A stretch of DNA of 64,000 nt from Streptomyces formicae (GCF_022647665.1 NZ_CP071872.1:2356001-2420000); one strand, 5' to 3'; numbered from the stretch's first letter, positions 9,579 through 18,279 are shown. The notes: generated by a model not told the origin, from the letters alone. A program made the numbers and translations.

Positions 9579-9887
9579 GTGCCCAAGCCTTATCCGGAAG
9601 AGTTCCGCGAGGACGTCGTCCGGGTCGCGAGGAACCGCGGCCCGGGCGTAACGGTCGAGCAGGTGGCCGCCGACTTCGGAGTGCACGCGATGACTCTGTG
9701 GAAATGGATGCGTCGTGCGGACATCGACGACGGAACAAAGCCCGGATCGACCAGCGAGGACAACGCGGAACTACGGGAAGCACGTCGGCGGATCAAGTTG
9801 CTGGAGCAGGAGAACGAGGTTCTGCGCCGGGCCGCGGCCTACCTGTCGCAGGCGCATCTGCCGGGAAAAGGATCTACCCGCTCGTGA
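9579..9887 (+). CDS. IS3-family transposase OrfA (helix-turn-helix protein)
   Basis: This 102-residue protein starts at GTG 9579 (PKPYPEEFREDVVRVARNRG). It has a helix-turn-helix (VTVEQVAADFGVHAMTLWKW) and a C-terminal leucine-zipper-like coiled coil (RRIKLLEQENEVLRRAAAYL), as expected for IS3-family OrfA. Alone it binds the ends and regulates; fused to OrfB by frameshifting it forms the active transposase. It ends at TGA 9885-9887, inside the overlap with orfB. Confidence 0.85.
   Translation: MPKPYPEEFREDVVRVARNRGPGVTVEQVAADFGVHAMTLWKWMRRADIDDGTKPGSTSEDNAELREARRRIKLLEQENEVLRRAAAYLSQAHLPGKGSTRS
9863..9869 (+). promoter_or_regulatory. Programmed -1 ribosomal frameshift heptamer G_GGA_AAA
   Basis: In the orfA frame the codons are GGA AAA preceded by G, giving a G GGA AAA slippery heptamer. 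Slipping back one base yields GGG AAA and enters the orfB frame, which is open from here to 10741. It lies 18 bases before the orfA stop, the usual place in IS3 elements. Confidence 0.7.
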
Positions 9888-10741
9888 AAGAGCTGGCCAC
9901 GGGCGGGATTCCCGTCACGGTCACGTGCAGGGTCCTGAAGCTTGCCCGCCAGCCCTACTACCGCTGGCTGGAACGGCCGGTGACCGATGCCGAGTTCGAA
10001 CAGGCCACGCGCGCGAACGCGTTGTTCGACGCTCACCGCGAGGATCCGGAGTTCGGCTACCGATTCCTGGCCGACGAAGCCCGCAGCGCGGGATCCGGCA
10101 TGGCCGACCGGACCGCGTGGCGGATCTGCCGGGACAACAACTGGTGGAGCGTGTTCGGCAAGAAGCGCGGCAGAATCAAGAAGGCCGGCCCGCCGGTGCA
10201 CGACGACCTCGTCCGCCGTGACTTCACCGCGATGGGCCCGAACCGGCTGTGGCTCACCGATATCACCGAACACGCCACCAGCGAAGGCACGTTGTATCTC
10301 TGCGCGATCAAGGACGTCTTCAGTAAGAAGATCGTCGGCTACTCGATCGACACGCGGATGAAGTCCCGCCTGGCCGTCGCGGCCCTGAACAACGCTGTTG
10401 CCCGGCGTGGGCACGTCGACGGATGCATTCTGCACAGCGATCGCGGATCGCAGTTCCGGTCACGGAAGTTCGTCCGGGCGCTCGATCGGTACCGGATCGT
10501 CGGCTCGATAGGGAGGGTCGGGGCGGCAGGCGACAACGCGGCCATGGAGTCCTTCTTCAGCCTGCTGCAGAAGAACGTCCTCGACCGCCGATCGTGGGCC
10601 ACTCGCGAGGAACTGCGGATCGCGATCGTGACCTGGATCGAGAGGACCTATCACCGACGCCGCAGACAAGCCTCGCTGGGCCGGCTGACCCCCGTCGAAT
10701 TCGAGACCGTCATGACCACACCGGCCCTCCAGGCTGCGTGA
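9866..10741 (+). CDS. IS3-family transposase OrfB (DDE integrase), expressed as OrfAB fusion
   Basis: The orfB frame carries the HTH_21-like segment (KRIYPLVKELATGG), then the retroviral-type integrase core. The three acidic catalytic residues are visible: Asp in LWLTDITE, Asp in LHSDRGSQ and Glu in NAAMESFF. The C-terminal YHRRRRQASLGRLTPVEFE is the conserved IS3-family tail. No good independent start exists, so synthesis by -1 frameshifting from orfA at 9863-9869 is likely. The reading frame is uninterrupted and the element may be active. Confidence 0.85.
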   Translation, partial: KRIYPLVKELATGGIPVTVTCRVLKLARQPYYRWLERPVTDAEFEQATRANALFDAHREDPEFGYRFLADEARSAGSGMADRTAWRICRDNNWWSVFGKKRGRIKKAGPPVHDDLVRRDFTAMGPNRLWLTDITEHATSEGTLYLCAIKDVFSKKIVGYSIDTRMKSRLAVAALNNAVARRGHVDGCILHSDRGSQFRSRKFVRALDRYRIVGSIGRVGAAGDNAAMESFFSLLQKNVLDRRSWATREELRIAIVTWIERTYHRRRRQASLGRLTPVEFETVMTTPALQAA

Positions 10742-11303
10742 CCGAACCTGTCACCCAAACCTGCACCAGACCCTCACGAGCTTTCAGTGCCGCAATGGTG
10801 TCGTAGTGGACGCTGGCTACCGATAGGCCCCCATGGGCCCGGCCATCTGACGCCAGTCGCATCCCAACGACGAACTCGACCTCCAAGGTGATTTGCTTGA
10901 GATGCGATGCCGCCGCCGACCGCAGGTTCGGCAAGTCCTTGAAGGGGCGGATCGCCACAGTGCCGTGAACGCGTACGGCGTAGACCCCGACCCCCACATT
11001 CTCGAAGGCCAGGCTTTTCACCGCTTTCGATGCATCCGCACCGGGGAACGCGGTCGAAAGCATGTCGACCAGCACATCTTCGGCGTACTCGACAACCTGC
11101 TCGTCCGAGAGATCGACGAGTGTGGGTTTGGCGGCAGCGAGATCCGCGAGCCCTTCTAGCAGGCCCACCAGCACGTCGAGATTGATTGAACGGGGCGTCT
11201 GCGGAGCCGGTGTTGACTCCGTGAGGGCTTGCACGCCATCCCGCCGGTCAGTACGGCTTCGACTCGGCAGAGGTGGCCCTTCAGCAGCAATCTTGCCGGA
11301 CAT
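10710..11303 (-). CDS. Hypothetical protein truncated at the C-terminus by the IS3 element
   Basis: The protein starts at ATG 11303 (MSGKIAAEG), with AGGAGG about 14 bases upstream. It has a charged N-terminal tail and a domain containing LSDEQVVEYAEDVLVDMLS and VGVYAVRVHGTVAIRPFKDL. Its last native residues (YDTIAALKARE) run into the IS3 right end at 10773, and the stop codon lies inside the element at 10710-10712. I do not recognise the family. Codon use is less biased than in core genes, which suggests acquired DNA. Confidence 0.6.
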   Translation of the reverse strand: MSGKIAAEGPPLPSRSRTDRRDGVQALTESTPAPQTPRSINLDVLVGLLEGLADLAAAKPTLVDLSDEQVVEYAEDVLVDMLSTAFPGADASKAVKSLAFENVGVGVYAVRVHGTVAIRPFKDLPNLRSAAASHLKQITLEVEFVVGMRLASDGRAHGGLSVASVHYDTIAALKAREGLVQVWVTGSVTQPGGPVWS

Positions 11304-11647
11304 AGGGTGCGCTTTCCTCCTGATGGACAGAAACGGTTTCATCTATCGGCGGCGCCGCACCCCCTGAAGGGACAAAAATCTGACCGTTGATCATGTGATG
11401 CCGATCACACCCCCGAGAGGGTGGGCGCGCCCGCAGACGGCCCGTCGTGGTTCCGCAGGATGTAGGTGACGGGGACCACGACCCGAGGCGGCCGCTGAGC
11501 GCACAATCCAGCTGGCGGCTGAGAAGTTGTCTCCCGTGGCAGGTTTCGCGAGCTTCTTGTGGCAGGTCAGGGCGGCGGCCATGGCCAGGCCTCGGCTCTG
11601 CCAGTCGTTGCGGACCACGTACGGGATCTTGAGGCCGTGAGTAGCCC
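11304..11647. other. Gap with no supportable gene
   Basis: This 344-bp gap contains a minus-strand open stretch (for example ATHGLKIPYVVRNDWQSRGL) with some protein character, but no start signal and no recognised family. It may be another gene remnant of the scrap region. No tRNA or clear terminator is seen. Confidence 0.3.
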
Positions 11648-11665
11648 ATGGCAGGCTCATGCCGC

Positions 11666-12250
11666 ATGATCGATGCATTCGCGAAAGACAACCTGCACGG
11701 GAGACTGCGGCGGGACCGCGGGGCGCTGCTCTGGAAACTCGACGGTTTGTCCGAATACGACGCCCGCCGGCCGTTGACAGCGACCGGGACCAACCTCCTC
11801 GGCCTGGTCAAACACGTGGCTACCGTCGAGGCCAGGTACTTCGGCGAGGTCTTCGACCGCCCTTCCCCGGAACCGCTGCCACGGTGGCAGGACTCCAACG
11901 GCAGCGATCTGTGGGCGACCGAGGACGAGACCCGCGAGCAGATCATCGGGTTCTACCGGCGCACGTGGGAACACTCGGACGCGACGATCAACGAGCTTCC
12001 CCTCGACGCCCCCGGCCATGTCCCGTGGTGGCCGGAGCCTTATGCCGACACGAACCTGTTCGCTATCATGGTCCATGTCCTCGGCGAGTCCATCCGGCAT
12101 GCCGGGCACGCCGACATCCTGCGCGAGGGCCTCGACGGCCGGACCGGGTTGCGCGCCGAACTCGAGAAGCAGATCGACGAGGAAGCCCGTGCGGCCTACT
12201 GCGCGAAGATCGAGCAGGCTGCCAGGTCGGCCGCACCGATCAAGGCGTAG
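11666..12250 (+). CDS. DinB-like (DUF664) protein
   Basis: This protein of about 194 residues has the four-helix DinB/DUF664 pattern seen in mycothiol-dependent or related metal-binding enzymes. TATGTNLLGLVKHVATVEARYFG carries the first conserved His, and MVHVLGESIRHAGHADILRE carries the later HxxxHxxH-like ligands. It could start at ATG 11648 or ATG 11666; neither has a strong ribosome-binding site. It sits alone among IS remnants. The substrate is unknown. Confidence 0.75.
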   Translation: MIDAFAKDNLHGRLRRDRGALLWKLDGLSEYDARRPLTATGTNLLGLVKHVATVEARYFGEVFDRPSPEPLPRWQDSNGSDLWATEDETREQIIGFYRRTWEHSDATINELPLDAPGHVPWWPEPYADTNLFAIMVHVLGESIRHAGHADILREGLDGRTGLRAELEKQIDEEARAAYCAKIEQAARSAAPIKA

Positions 12251-12337
12251 AGGTCGTCTCACGTGACGTGATGTTTCGTGCGGCATTCTGCCGGTCGTGG
12301 GTGCTGGTCTATCGAAGCGTCTGGTTCCTGATGAACT

Positions 12338-13035
12338 CAGCGCTCGACCATGTTGCGGGCCTTGTAGAGCTCGCGGTCGCAGGCCGGTGGCCGGCCGCCG
12401 GCCTTGCCTTGAGGGACGCGGTTGGCTTGCTGGTCGGCCCGTTCCGGGATGACCGCCCGGATGCCCCGGCGGTACAGGCCCTGCCGGATCGCCCGCGACG
12501 AGTACGCCTTGTCCGCGAAAACCAGGTGAGGCCTGCCACGCGGTCGCACGACCCGAGCCCGAGGCACCCTCACCGTGTCCATCACTGCGTCGAAAACTGT
12601 GGAGTCGTTGACGTTGCCGGGCGTGACGACGACGGCCAGAGGCAGGCCGCGCCGTCACACGCCAGGTGCACCTTCGTAGTCAGACCGCCGCGGGAGCGTC
12701 CGAGCGCCTGGCCGTCCTGCGCAGGCGCCGGTTCTTCCAGTTCGTCCCCTGTCGGCGCCCCCTTTTGCGGGCTCCGGCTGCGTGCTGGTGGAGTCGACCG
12801 ATACCGACCACTCGACCGTGTCGACGGAGTCGTCTCGGACCTGGACCTGCTCCAGCAGACGAGCCCCAGGTCCCGTCCGACTCCCAGCCGGTGAACCGTC
12901 CGTAGACGGTCTGCCACGGCCCGTGGCGTTTCGTCCCGCCACGAGGCACCGGTCCTCAACCGCCACAACATCCCGTTGACCACCTGCCGGTGATCCCTCC
13001 AGGGACGCCCTCGGCTGTCCATCCCCGGCACCGCT
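12338..13035 (-). mobile_element. Degenerate IS5-family transposase, minus strand
   Basis: Transposase fragments are spread over several frames. They include VVNGMLWRLRTGASWRD (N-terminal DUF4096-like part), a middle segment ending KGGADRGRT, HLVFADKAYSSRAIRQGLYR (with the second catalytic Asp) and RELYKARNMVER, which stops just before the expected CFNRLK motif with the third acidic residue. At least three frameshifts are needed to join them. The element is dead and lacks its C-terminus. Confidence 0.7.
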
Positions 13036-13424
13036 CGCCGCCACGCTCACGGTGGCAACCGACACGACGTCACCCAGCTCCTGTCGCTGCTGGACGCGGT
13101 CCCATCCCATCGATCCGGGGACGTCGGGGCCACCCCCGACGCAAGCCGCGGTGCCTGTACGCCGACCGGGGCTACGACTTCGACAAGTACCGCCGCCTGT
13201 TGTGAAAGCGCGGCATCAAACCGCTGATCACCCGACGCGACGTCGCCCACGGCTCGGGGCGCGGCAAGGTGCGTTGGGTGGTGGAGCGCGTCTTCGCCTG
13301 GCTGTACCAGTTCAAACGACTCCGGATCCGACGAACGACGCGCCGACCTCCACCAGGGCCTGCTCGAACTGGCCTGCAGCCTTATTGCCTCCGTCGCCTG
13401 CGCACCGCACGTTGAAGCGATCAG
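13036..13424 (+). mobile_element. Degenerate IS5-type transposase C-terminal fragment, plus strand
   Basis: The frame reads RRKPRCLYADRGYDFDKYRR, meets a TGA at 13203-13205, continues KRGIKPLITRRDVAHGSG and then WVVERVFAWLYQFKRLRIR with the catalytic Glu, followed by a frameshift into LHQGLLELACSLIA. It lies back-to-back with the minus-strand IS5 remnant and belongs to a different copy. It is inactive. Confidence 0.7.
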
Positions 13425-14417
13425 TCAGATCAGGATGATCGGATTGGTGAGCGCGGCGACGGTCCGGTTGGGGTGGCGGACCTCGATGCGGACGAACGCC
13501 GAGTCCTCCGCCGTCGTGTGCCACTGCACCACACCTGCTCCGTCACCGGGAAGGGCCACGCGGTGAACCTTCCCTCGATCGGTGTGGAAGCTGACGGTCG
13601 CCGCCGGCACGCCCTGTACCGCTGCGCGCACTTCGACTTGCCCACCATGAGTTGCGAGCCGTTCTCCCACTCCGGCGACGCGACCCTCCGCACCGGCCGT
13701 GAACGACACCTCCACGGCCGCCGACTCGGCGATCCAGCTCCGGCCCGAGCGGATCCCGGCCAGGATCGCCTCCGTACTCAACTCCTCGGCGAATACCACC
13801 GTGTGAGGGATGCTGATCTGCCCCTCCAAGTGCGTGTCGCTGTTGCCCATCGCCGGCCGCCACGAACCCGTCTGGATGTCGGCTGCAAGGCTCCGCCCCC
13901 ATTCGGCCAAAGCGGCCTCGTTGTCAGCATTCCAGGGCCGGTCCGAAGTCCATAGCCCGTTCCACACCTCCACCACGTCGAAGCCGTGGAAGGAGTACAT
14001 GAAGTCGCCCGATGGATAGGGCGCATGCGGGTGCGCCGCCACGCACAGGCCCCCTACTCGATGGACTCGGTCCAGATACTGATCGATCAGTCCGTCTCTG
14101 ACCCCGTAGTCCCAGTCGACGGTCTGGCCGGGGCTGATGCCGAGCGCGAGCCAGTGCCCGGTCTTCGTGGTCACTTCCTCACCGAGAACGATCAAGAAGT
14201 CATCGGCAGCCAGATGCCCCCATACACCGGGTTCCGCAGCAGATCTGTGCTCTGTCGTCGCGATGAAGTCGAGCCCGGCGGCCCGGGCTCGGAGCGCCAG
14301 TTCTTCGGGAGTGAGTTCTCCGCCGACCGAGCGCACGGAGTGGACATGGCAATCACCGCGGTACCAGGCCGCCCCGCGTCCGACCACCCGCACCGGCGGG
14401 AAGCTCGAGCTCGACAC
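13425..14417 (-). CDS. PHP-domain metal-dependent phosphoesterase/hydrolase (CehA/McbA-like)
   Basis: This 330-residue protein has the PHP signature: DCHVHSVRS near residue 30, DFIATTEHR, LGEEVTTKTGHWLAL, CVAAHPHAPY and GNSDTHLEG, which together give the His/Asp/Glu ligands of a two- or three-metal site. It resembles CehA/McbA-type hydrolases acting on phosphates or carbamate/ester compounds. GTG 14417 has GAGGGGA just upstream and is preferred over an upstream TTG. The C-terminal 80 residues form a beta-rich domain. It lies between an IS5 remnant and a broken hypothetical gene and may be acquired. Confidence 0.8.
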   Translation of the reverse strand: MSSSSFPPVRVVGRGAAWYRGDCHVHSVRSVGGELTPEELALRARAAGLDFIATTEHRSAAEPGVWGHLAADDFLIVLGEEVTTKTGHWLALGISPGQTVDWDYGVRDGLIDQYLDRVHRVGGLCVAAHPHAPYPSGDFMYSFHGFDVVEVWNGLWTSDRPWNADNEAALAEWGRSLAADIQTGSWRPAMGNSDTHLEGQISIPHTVVFAEELSTEAILAGIRSGRSWIAESAAVEVSFTAGAEGRVAGVGERLATHGGQVEVRAAVQGVPAATVSFHTDRGKVHRVALPGDGAGVVQWHTTAEDSAFVRIEVRHPNRTVAALTNPIILI

Positions 14418-14551
14418 GGTTCTCCCCTCATAGACCTGTCGAGGCAACGCGCAAGCAGAGCAACCGGTTCCGTGGCATCACCGAGTTCCACGTCGCCGAG
14501 AAGTCGAGATCACGGTCTCATTCCGAAACGATCAGTAAGTCCCGCGCGCTG

Positions 14552-14900
14552 GTGGGCCGGTGGTCGCGACAGTTTGCATGGGTGATGTGGGCGATGGCGT
14601 ACGACCGGGAGCAGGACCGATTGTTTCGTGCGAAGCAGGCGCAGGCGCGGCGCGATATCGCCCGTCGGCACGCGAAGTTGGCGTACGCCGTGCAGAGCAA
14701 GGCGGTGGCGCGGCTCCGGACGCTCGGCCCGCAGACGTGGTCGCCGTCGGAGCTGCGCTACGTCCAGGTCGCGGCAGAGGTTCGCGGACCCGTCGGTGAT
14801 GGGCGACGAGCAGCTGAAGGCCGAGGTCTTCCCGCTGGGGCGGGCCGTTGAGCTGTCGGTGCGCAGGTGGGCGTGTGAGGACCGGGGACCCGGACTGTAA
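14552..14900 (+). pseudogene. Frameshifted small hypothetical gene of accessory character
   Basis: From GTG 14552 the frame encodes a charged helical protein (RQFAWVMWAMAYDREQDRLF and a long Lys/Arg/Ala helix) up to about 14783. A one-base shift then continues into FADPSVMGDEQLKAEVFPLG and stops at 14900. Joined, it would be about 116 residues. It uses codons such as TTT, TTG and GCA more than its neighbours, which fits plasmid- or element-borne DNA. The family is not recognised. Confidence 0.45.
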
Positions 14901-15009
14901 CGGGCTGCCTCATGCGGGGTGGCTTCATCACCATGCCCGTGCGGCGCGGCGGCGTCCGCTGTGGCTGTGGACGGTGTGGATTCTGCTCACCGTTCTTCGA
15001 CGAAAGCCC

Positions 15010-15048
15010 AGGTGGGAAAGGTCATCGGATCGGGTTCGAGTCCCACCT
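15010..15048 (+). repeat. Inverted repeat containing a tRNA T-arm-like sequence
   Basis: AGGTGGGA (15010-15017) and TCCCACCT (15041-15048) are perfect inverted 8-mers. The right arm follows GGTTCGAGTCCC, which resembles the T-arm of a tRNA. No full cloverleaf can be drawn, because the T-stem pairs only three bases. It sits at the edge of the scrap region in a 317-bp gap without genes, so it could be an attachment-site scar. It could also be chance. Confidence 0.35.
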
Positions 15049-15217
15049 GCGCGACTTCGCCGACGTGATGACTTCCGTCAGTCCGCGGTTGGATATTGGA
15101 TATACGACGACACGCGGCGCTGTGAGTGTTTTCCGCCGTCGGAGGGCTTCATCGCCCGCCGGGGCTCGAGAGGTCCGCGAAGGCGAGCGGTCGGAGCTGC
15201 CGACGCAGACAAGTCGT

Positions 15218-15970
15218 CTACGGTCGTCGCAGGCGTGGTGGCTGACCGGGGCGGTGGTGGCCCTCGGCGACGACCGTGACGGAGCCCGGCGCGATCTCCG
15301 TGAAGCCCGCGTCGCGGACCGTCGGCAGACCGCTCGTGGTGAGCCGGGCCCAGTGGGCGGCGTCCGCGGTGCGTACGGCGAGCGGGAAGCCGGCCTCGCG
15401 CCACGCCTTGCGGGCGGTCTCGTCCATGTCCCACCACAGCAGGTGTACGCCGTGGCCGACCTGTGCCATCTCCTTGCCGGTGGACATCCGCAGACCGGGG
15501 TTGAGCCAGACCCGTGCCCCTTCGGTGAAGCGCGACGACGGCTCTTCGGAGTCCTGCTCGGGATCCTTCTCGGGGTCCTGGAGCTCCGTCCCCGACACCT
15601 GGAGCTTCGCCAGCTCCTTGGGCAGGCCGTCGACCGGTACCGGCGGGAACACCCGCACCTCCGCGGACCTGTCCGCCACCGTGATCCCGGGAAGCGCCGA
15701 CGCCTTGCGCCACTCCGCGCCCCGTGCCCGCCGCACCACCTTGCGGATCCGGGCGTCCTGCCAGTCCTCCATGGCCTGCGCCCACTCGCCGTCCCCGAGC
15801 GAGCGCTCGTCGGAGAGGATCACGAGCACCGCGCGTGCCGCGGTCTCCAGCGCGTCGGTACGGGACGGCGGGGCGTCCTTCTCGATCCTGACGACGAGCG
15901 GGAGGACGTACTGCGGGGCCTCGTCGCGCGAGGTCGCCTCGTGGCGGAAGGGGCTGTCGGTGGCGTTCAC
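15218..15970 (-). CDS. Peptidyl-tRNA hydrolase 2 (PTH2)-like protein
   Basis: This 250-residue protein is of a type common in Streptomyces and annotated as peptidyl-tRNA hydrolase. The PTH2-like core shows in STGKEMAQVGHGVHLLWW and the C-terminal FTEIAPGSVTVVAEG, which resembles the PTH2 end (D-x-G-x-T-x-I-x-P-G-S-x-T-V). The N-terminal half carries VLPLVVRIEKDAPPSRTDALE and is specific to this group. It starts at GTG 15970. It is the first core gene beyond the scrap region. Enzymatic activity is inferred from the fold. Confidence 0.7.
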   Translation of the reverse strand: MNATDSPFRHEATSRDEAPQYVLPLVVRIEKDAPPSRTDALETAARAVLVILSDERSLGDGEWAQAMEDWQDARIRKVVRRARGAEWRKASALPGITVADRSAEVRVFPPVPVDGLPKELAKLQVSGTELQDPEKDPEQDSEEPSSRFTEGARVWLNPGLRMSTGKEMAQVGHGVHLLWWDMDETARKAWREAGFPLAVRTADAAHWARLTTSGLPTVRDAGFTEIAPGSVTVVAEGHHRPGQPPRLRRP

Positions 15971-16059
15971 CCGCCCCAGTCTGCCAGCCGCCCGTCGGGG
16001 CCCGGCCCCGGCAGGGATACCCGGCCCGGCAGGGATATTGGCGGAATGGGAAGCTCCGG

Positions 16060-16752
16060 GTGACCATGCTCCGCATGAAGAGCGATCTCTTTGCCAGTGA
16101 GCACATGGCGCAGCAGGCGACCGTACCCGGCATGAGCCTGCAGAACGCCAAGTCGATCAAGTACGCCGTCCAGGGGGAGATGCTCGCGCGTCAGGGCGCG
16201 ATGGTCGCCTTCCGCGGGAATCTTCAGTTCGAGCGCAAGGGCCAGGGGATCGGCGGCATGCTCAAGCGGGCGGTCACCGGCGAGGGGCTGCCGCTGATGG
16301 CGGTGCGCGGCCAGGGCGAGGCGTGGTTCGCGCACGAGGCCGCGAACTGCTTCATCGTCGACATCGAGCAGGGCGACGCGCTCACGATCAACGGCCGCAA
16401 CGTGCTGTGCTTCGACTCGACCCTGTCGTACGAGATCAGGACCGTGAAGGGCGCCGGAATGACCGGCGGCGGCCTCTTCAACAGCGTCTTCAGCGGCCAC
16501 GGCAAGCTCGGCGTCATCTGCGAGGGCAGCCCCATCGTCATACCCGTCACGCCCGAGCAGCCGGTGTACGTCGACACGGACGCGGTCGTCGGCTGGAGCG
16601 CCCAGCTGAACACCTCGCTGCACCGCTCGCAGTCCATCGGCTCGATGCTGCGCGGCGGTTCGGGCGAAGCGGTGCAGCTGATGCTCCAGGGCCAGGGCTT
16701 CGTGATCGTCAGGCCCAGCGAAGCGACGCCGCAGCGGGCGTCGGCCAGTTGA
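16060..16752 (+). CDS. AIM24 family protein
   Basis: The product (about 230 residues) is a beta-sandwich of the AIM24/TRAP-like family, recognisable from KYAVQGEMLARQGAMVAFRG, TGEGLPLMAVRGQGEAWFA and VGWSAQLNTSLHRS. The bacterial role is unknown; members often occur as tandem paralogues. The start could be GTG 16060 or ATG 16066, and no strong ribosome-binding site separates them. It stands alone, divergent from the PTH2-like gene. Confidence 0.8.
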   Translation: MTMLRMKSDLFASEHMAQQATVPGMSLQNAKSIKYAVQGEMLARQGAMVAFRGNLQFERKGQGIGGMLKRAVTGEGLPLMAVRGQGEAWFAHEAANCFIVDIEQGDALTINGRNVLCFDSTLSYEIRTVKGAGMTGGGLFNSVFSGHGKLGVICEGSPIVIPVTPEQPVYVDTDAVVGWSAQLNTSLHRSQSIGSMLRGGSGEAVQLMLQGQGFVIVRPSEATPQRASAS

Positions 16753-16958
16753 GCGCCCGGCCCCGCCGAGGTACCGGCGAGCGGCCTCGCGGACAGCTCC
16801 CTGACGGCTTGCTGATGCCTCCCTGACGGGCCGTCAAGAAAATTTCTTTGCAGCGGTGATGAACAGAACACCTCCTGCCATCCGTATGAAGGGCCGGACG
16901 CGTCCCCCGGTCGTCACTCTCGGCGACCGGAGTCCGTACCCCCGCAGGAGGCGAAGAG

Positions 16959-18173
16959 TTGAGTCACAGGCGTATACCCAAGCGGAAGGCGATACTCGCG
17001 GGAGCCGGGGCGGTGGGCATCGCCGCAGCGGCCATACTGCTGCCGCAAGCCAACGCTTCGCAGTCCGGGACGGAGGACGACCGCCCGGCCGCCCCGAGAA
17101 AGATGACCGCCGCGTCCGCTTCGGAGCTGCTCCGGCAACTGGGCCAACAGCTCGGTGACTCCTACGGCGGCGCGTACTACGACGCAGGCAAGCAGCAGCT
17201 CGTCGTGAACGTCGTCGGCGGCGACGACAACCTCGACTCCCGGGTCCGCGAGGCGGGCGCGGTGGTCAGAAGCGTGGAGAACAGCTCGGCCGAGCTGACG
17301 TCCGCCACCGACTCGCTGTCCCGCAGGGCCGCCGTCCCCGGGACGGCCTGGGCCGTCGACCCGCGCACCAACCAGATCCTTGTCACCGCGGACCGCACCG
17401 TCACCGGCGAGAAGTGGGACCGGGTCGAAGCGGCGGTCGCGGCGCTGGGCGACGGCATGGCCCGGATCCAGAAGTCCACGGGCGAGTTCAAGCCCTTCAT
17501 CGAGGGCGGCGACGCCATCTTCGGCGGCGGCGCCCGCTGCTCGCTCGGCTTCAACGTCACGACGCAGGACGGACAGCCCGGCTTCCTCACCGCCGGCCAC
17601 TGCGGCGTCGCGGCCGGCCAGTGGTCGCAGGACGCCGGCGGAGCGCCCATCGGCACCGTCCAGGACGCCGTCTTCCCCGGCGAGGGCGACTTCGCGCTCG
17701 TGACGTACGACGACCCGGCCACGGAGGCGCCGAGCGCCGTCGACGTGGGCGACGGGCAGCTCGTGGAGATCCGGCAGGCCGCCGAAGCGGCCGTCGGTCA
17801 GGAGGTCTTCCGGATGGGCAGCACCACCGGGCTGCGGGACGGCCAGGTCACCGGGCTCAACGCCACGGTGAACTACCCGGAGGGCACGGTCACGGGTCTC
17901 ATCCAGACGAACGTCTGCGCGGAGCCCGGCGACAGCGGCGGCGCGCTGTTCACACCGGACGGTGATGCGATCGGCCTCACCTCGGGCGGCAGCGGTGACT
18001 GCACCTCGGGCGGCGAGACGTTCTTCCAGCCGGTGACCACCGCACTCGCGGCGGTCGGCGCGGAGATCGGGGCGGGCGCAGGCGAGGAGCCCGGCGCGCC
18101 TGGCGGCGAGCCCGGTGGTGGGCAGCCTGGCGAGGAGCCCGGCGCGGACATCGACGCCCCCGCCGGCAACTGA
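16959..18173 (+). CDS. Secreted S1 serine protease (streptogrisin-like) with propeptide
   Basis: The 404-residue preproprotein starts at TTG 16959, seven bases after AGGAGG. The N-terminal KRKAILAGAGAVGIAAAAIL is a signal peptide. Residues of about 45-180 form an alpha-lytic-protease-type propeptide that assists folding. The mature chymotrypsin-fold domain starts near DAIFGGGARCSLGFNV. The triad is His214 (TAGHCG), Asp244 (EGDFALV) and Ser326 (PGDSGGAL). After the domain there is a Gly/Pro/Glu-rich tail (PGGEPGGGQPGEEPG), perhaps a cell-wall tether or spacer. Expression cannot be judged from the sequence. Confidence 0.92.
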   Translation: MSHRRIPKRKAILAGAGAVGIAAAAILLPQANASQSGTEDDRPAAPRKMTAASASELLRQLGQQLGDSYGGAYYDAGKQQLVVNVVGGDDNLDSRVREAGAVVRSVENSSAELTSATDSLSRRAAVPGTAWAVDPRTNQILVTADRTVTGEKWDRVEAAVAALGDGMARIQKSTGEFKPFIEGGDAIFGGGARCSLGFNVTTQDGQPGFLTAGHCGVAAGQWSQDAGGAPIGTVQDAVFPGEGDFALVTYDDPATEAPSAVDVGDGQLVEIRQAAEAAVGQEVFRMGSTTGLRDGQVTGLNATVNYPEGTVTGLIQTNVCAEPGDSGGALFTPDGDAIGLTSGGSGDCTSGGETFFQPVTTALAAVGAEIGAGAGEEPGAPGGEPGGGQPGEEPGADIDAPAGN

Positions 18174-18182
18174 CGCGGCCTC

Positions 18183-18210
18183 GGGGCTCCGGCGCACAAG
18201 CCGGGGCCCC
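18183..18210. terminator. Hairpin between convergent genes
   Basis: GGGGCTCCGGC and GCCGGGGCCCC pair over 11 bases with one G-U, separated by six bases. It lies just after the S1 protease stop and before the end of the convergent PPK2 gene, so it can terminate transcripts from at least the protease side. Confidence 0.6.
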
Positions 18211-18279
18211 GGGCCGTCGGCTTCGCATGCACGAGGCATTCCGCTTCATGACTCCTTCCGCGTCACGACGCGTTCCGCA

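Larger units (their letters stand above)
9510..10773 (+). mobile_element. IS3-family insertion sequence, apparently intact
   Basis: The ends are inverted repeats beginning GGGTCTGGTGCA (left, 9510) with the complementary AACCTGCACCAGACCC at the right end (10773). The repeats are imperfect further in and keep GGGTGACA. The element holds overlapping orfA and orfB with a -1 frameshift site. The bases flanking the ends (GTC and TCA) are not a matching target duplication, and each flank holds a different truncated gene, so the element probably marks a deletion or recombination junction. Confidence 0.8.

Noticed and set aside
14890..15060. Possible tRNA gene around the GGTTCGAGTCCC sequence
   Set aside because: No acceptor, D- or anticodon stems can be drawn with correct lengths and the T-stem pairs only three bases. 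I kept it only as a possible attachment-site scar.
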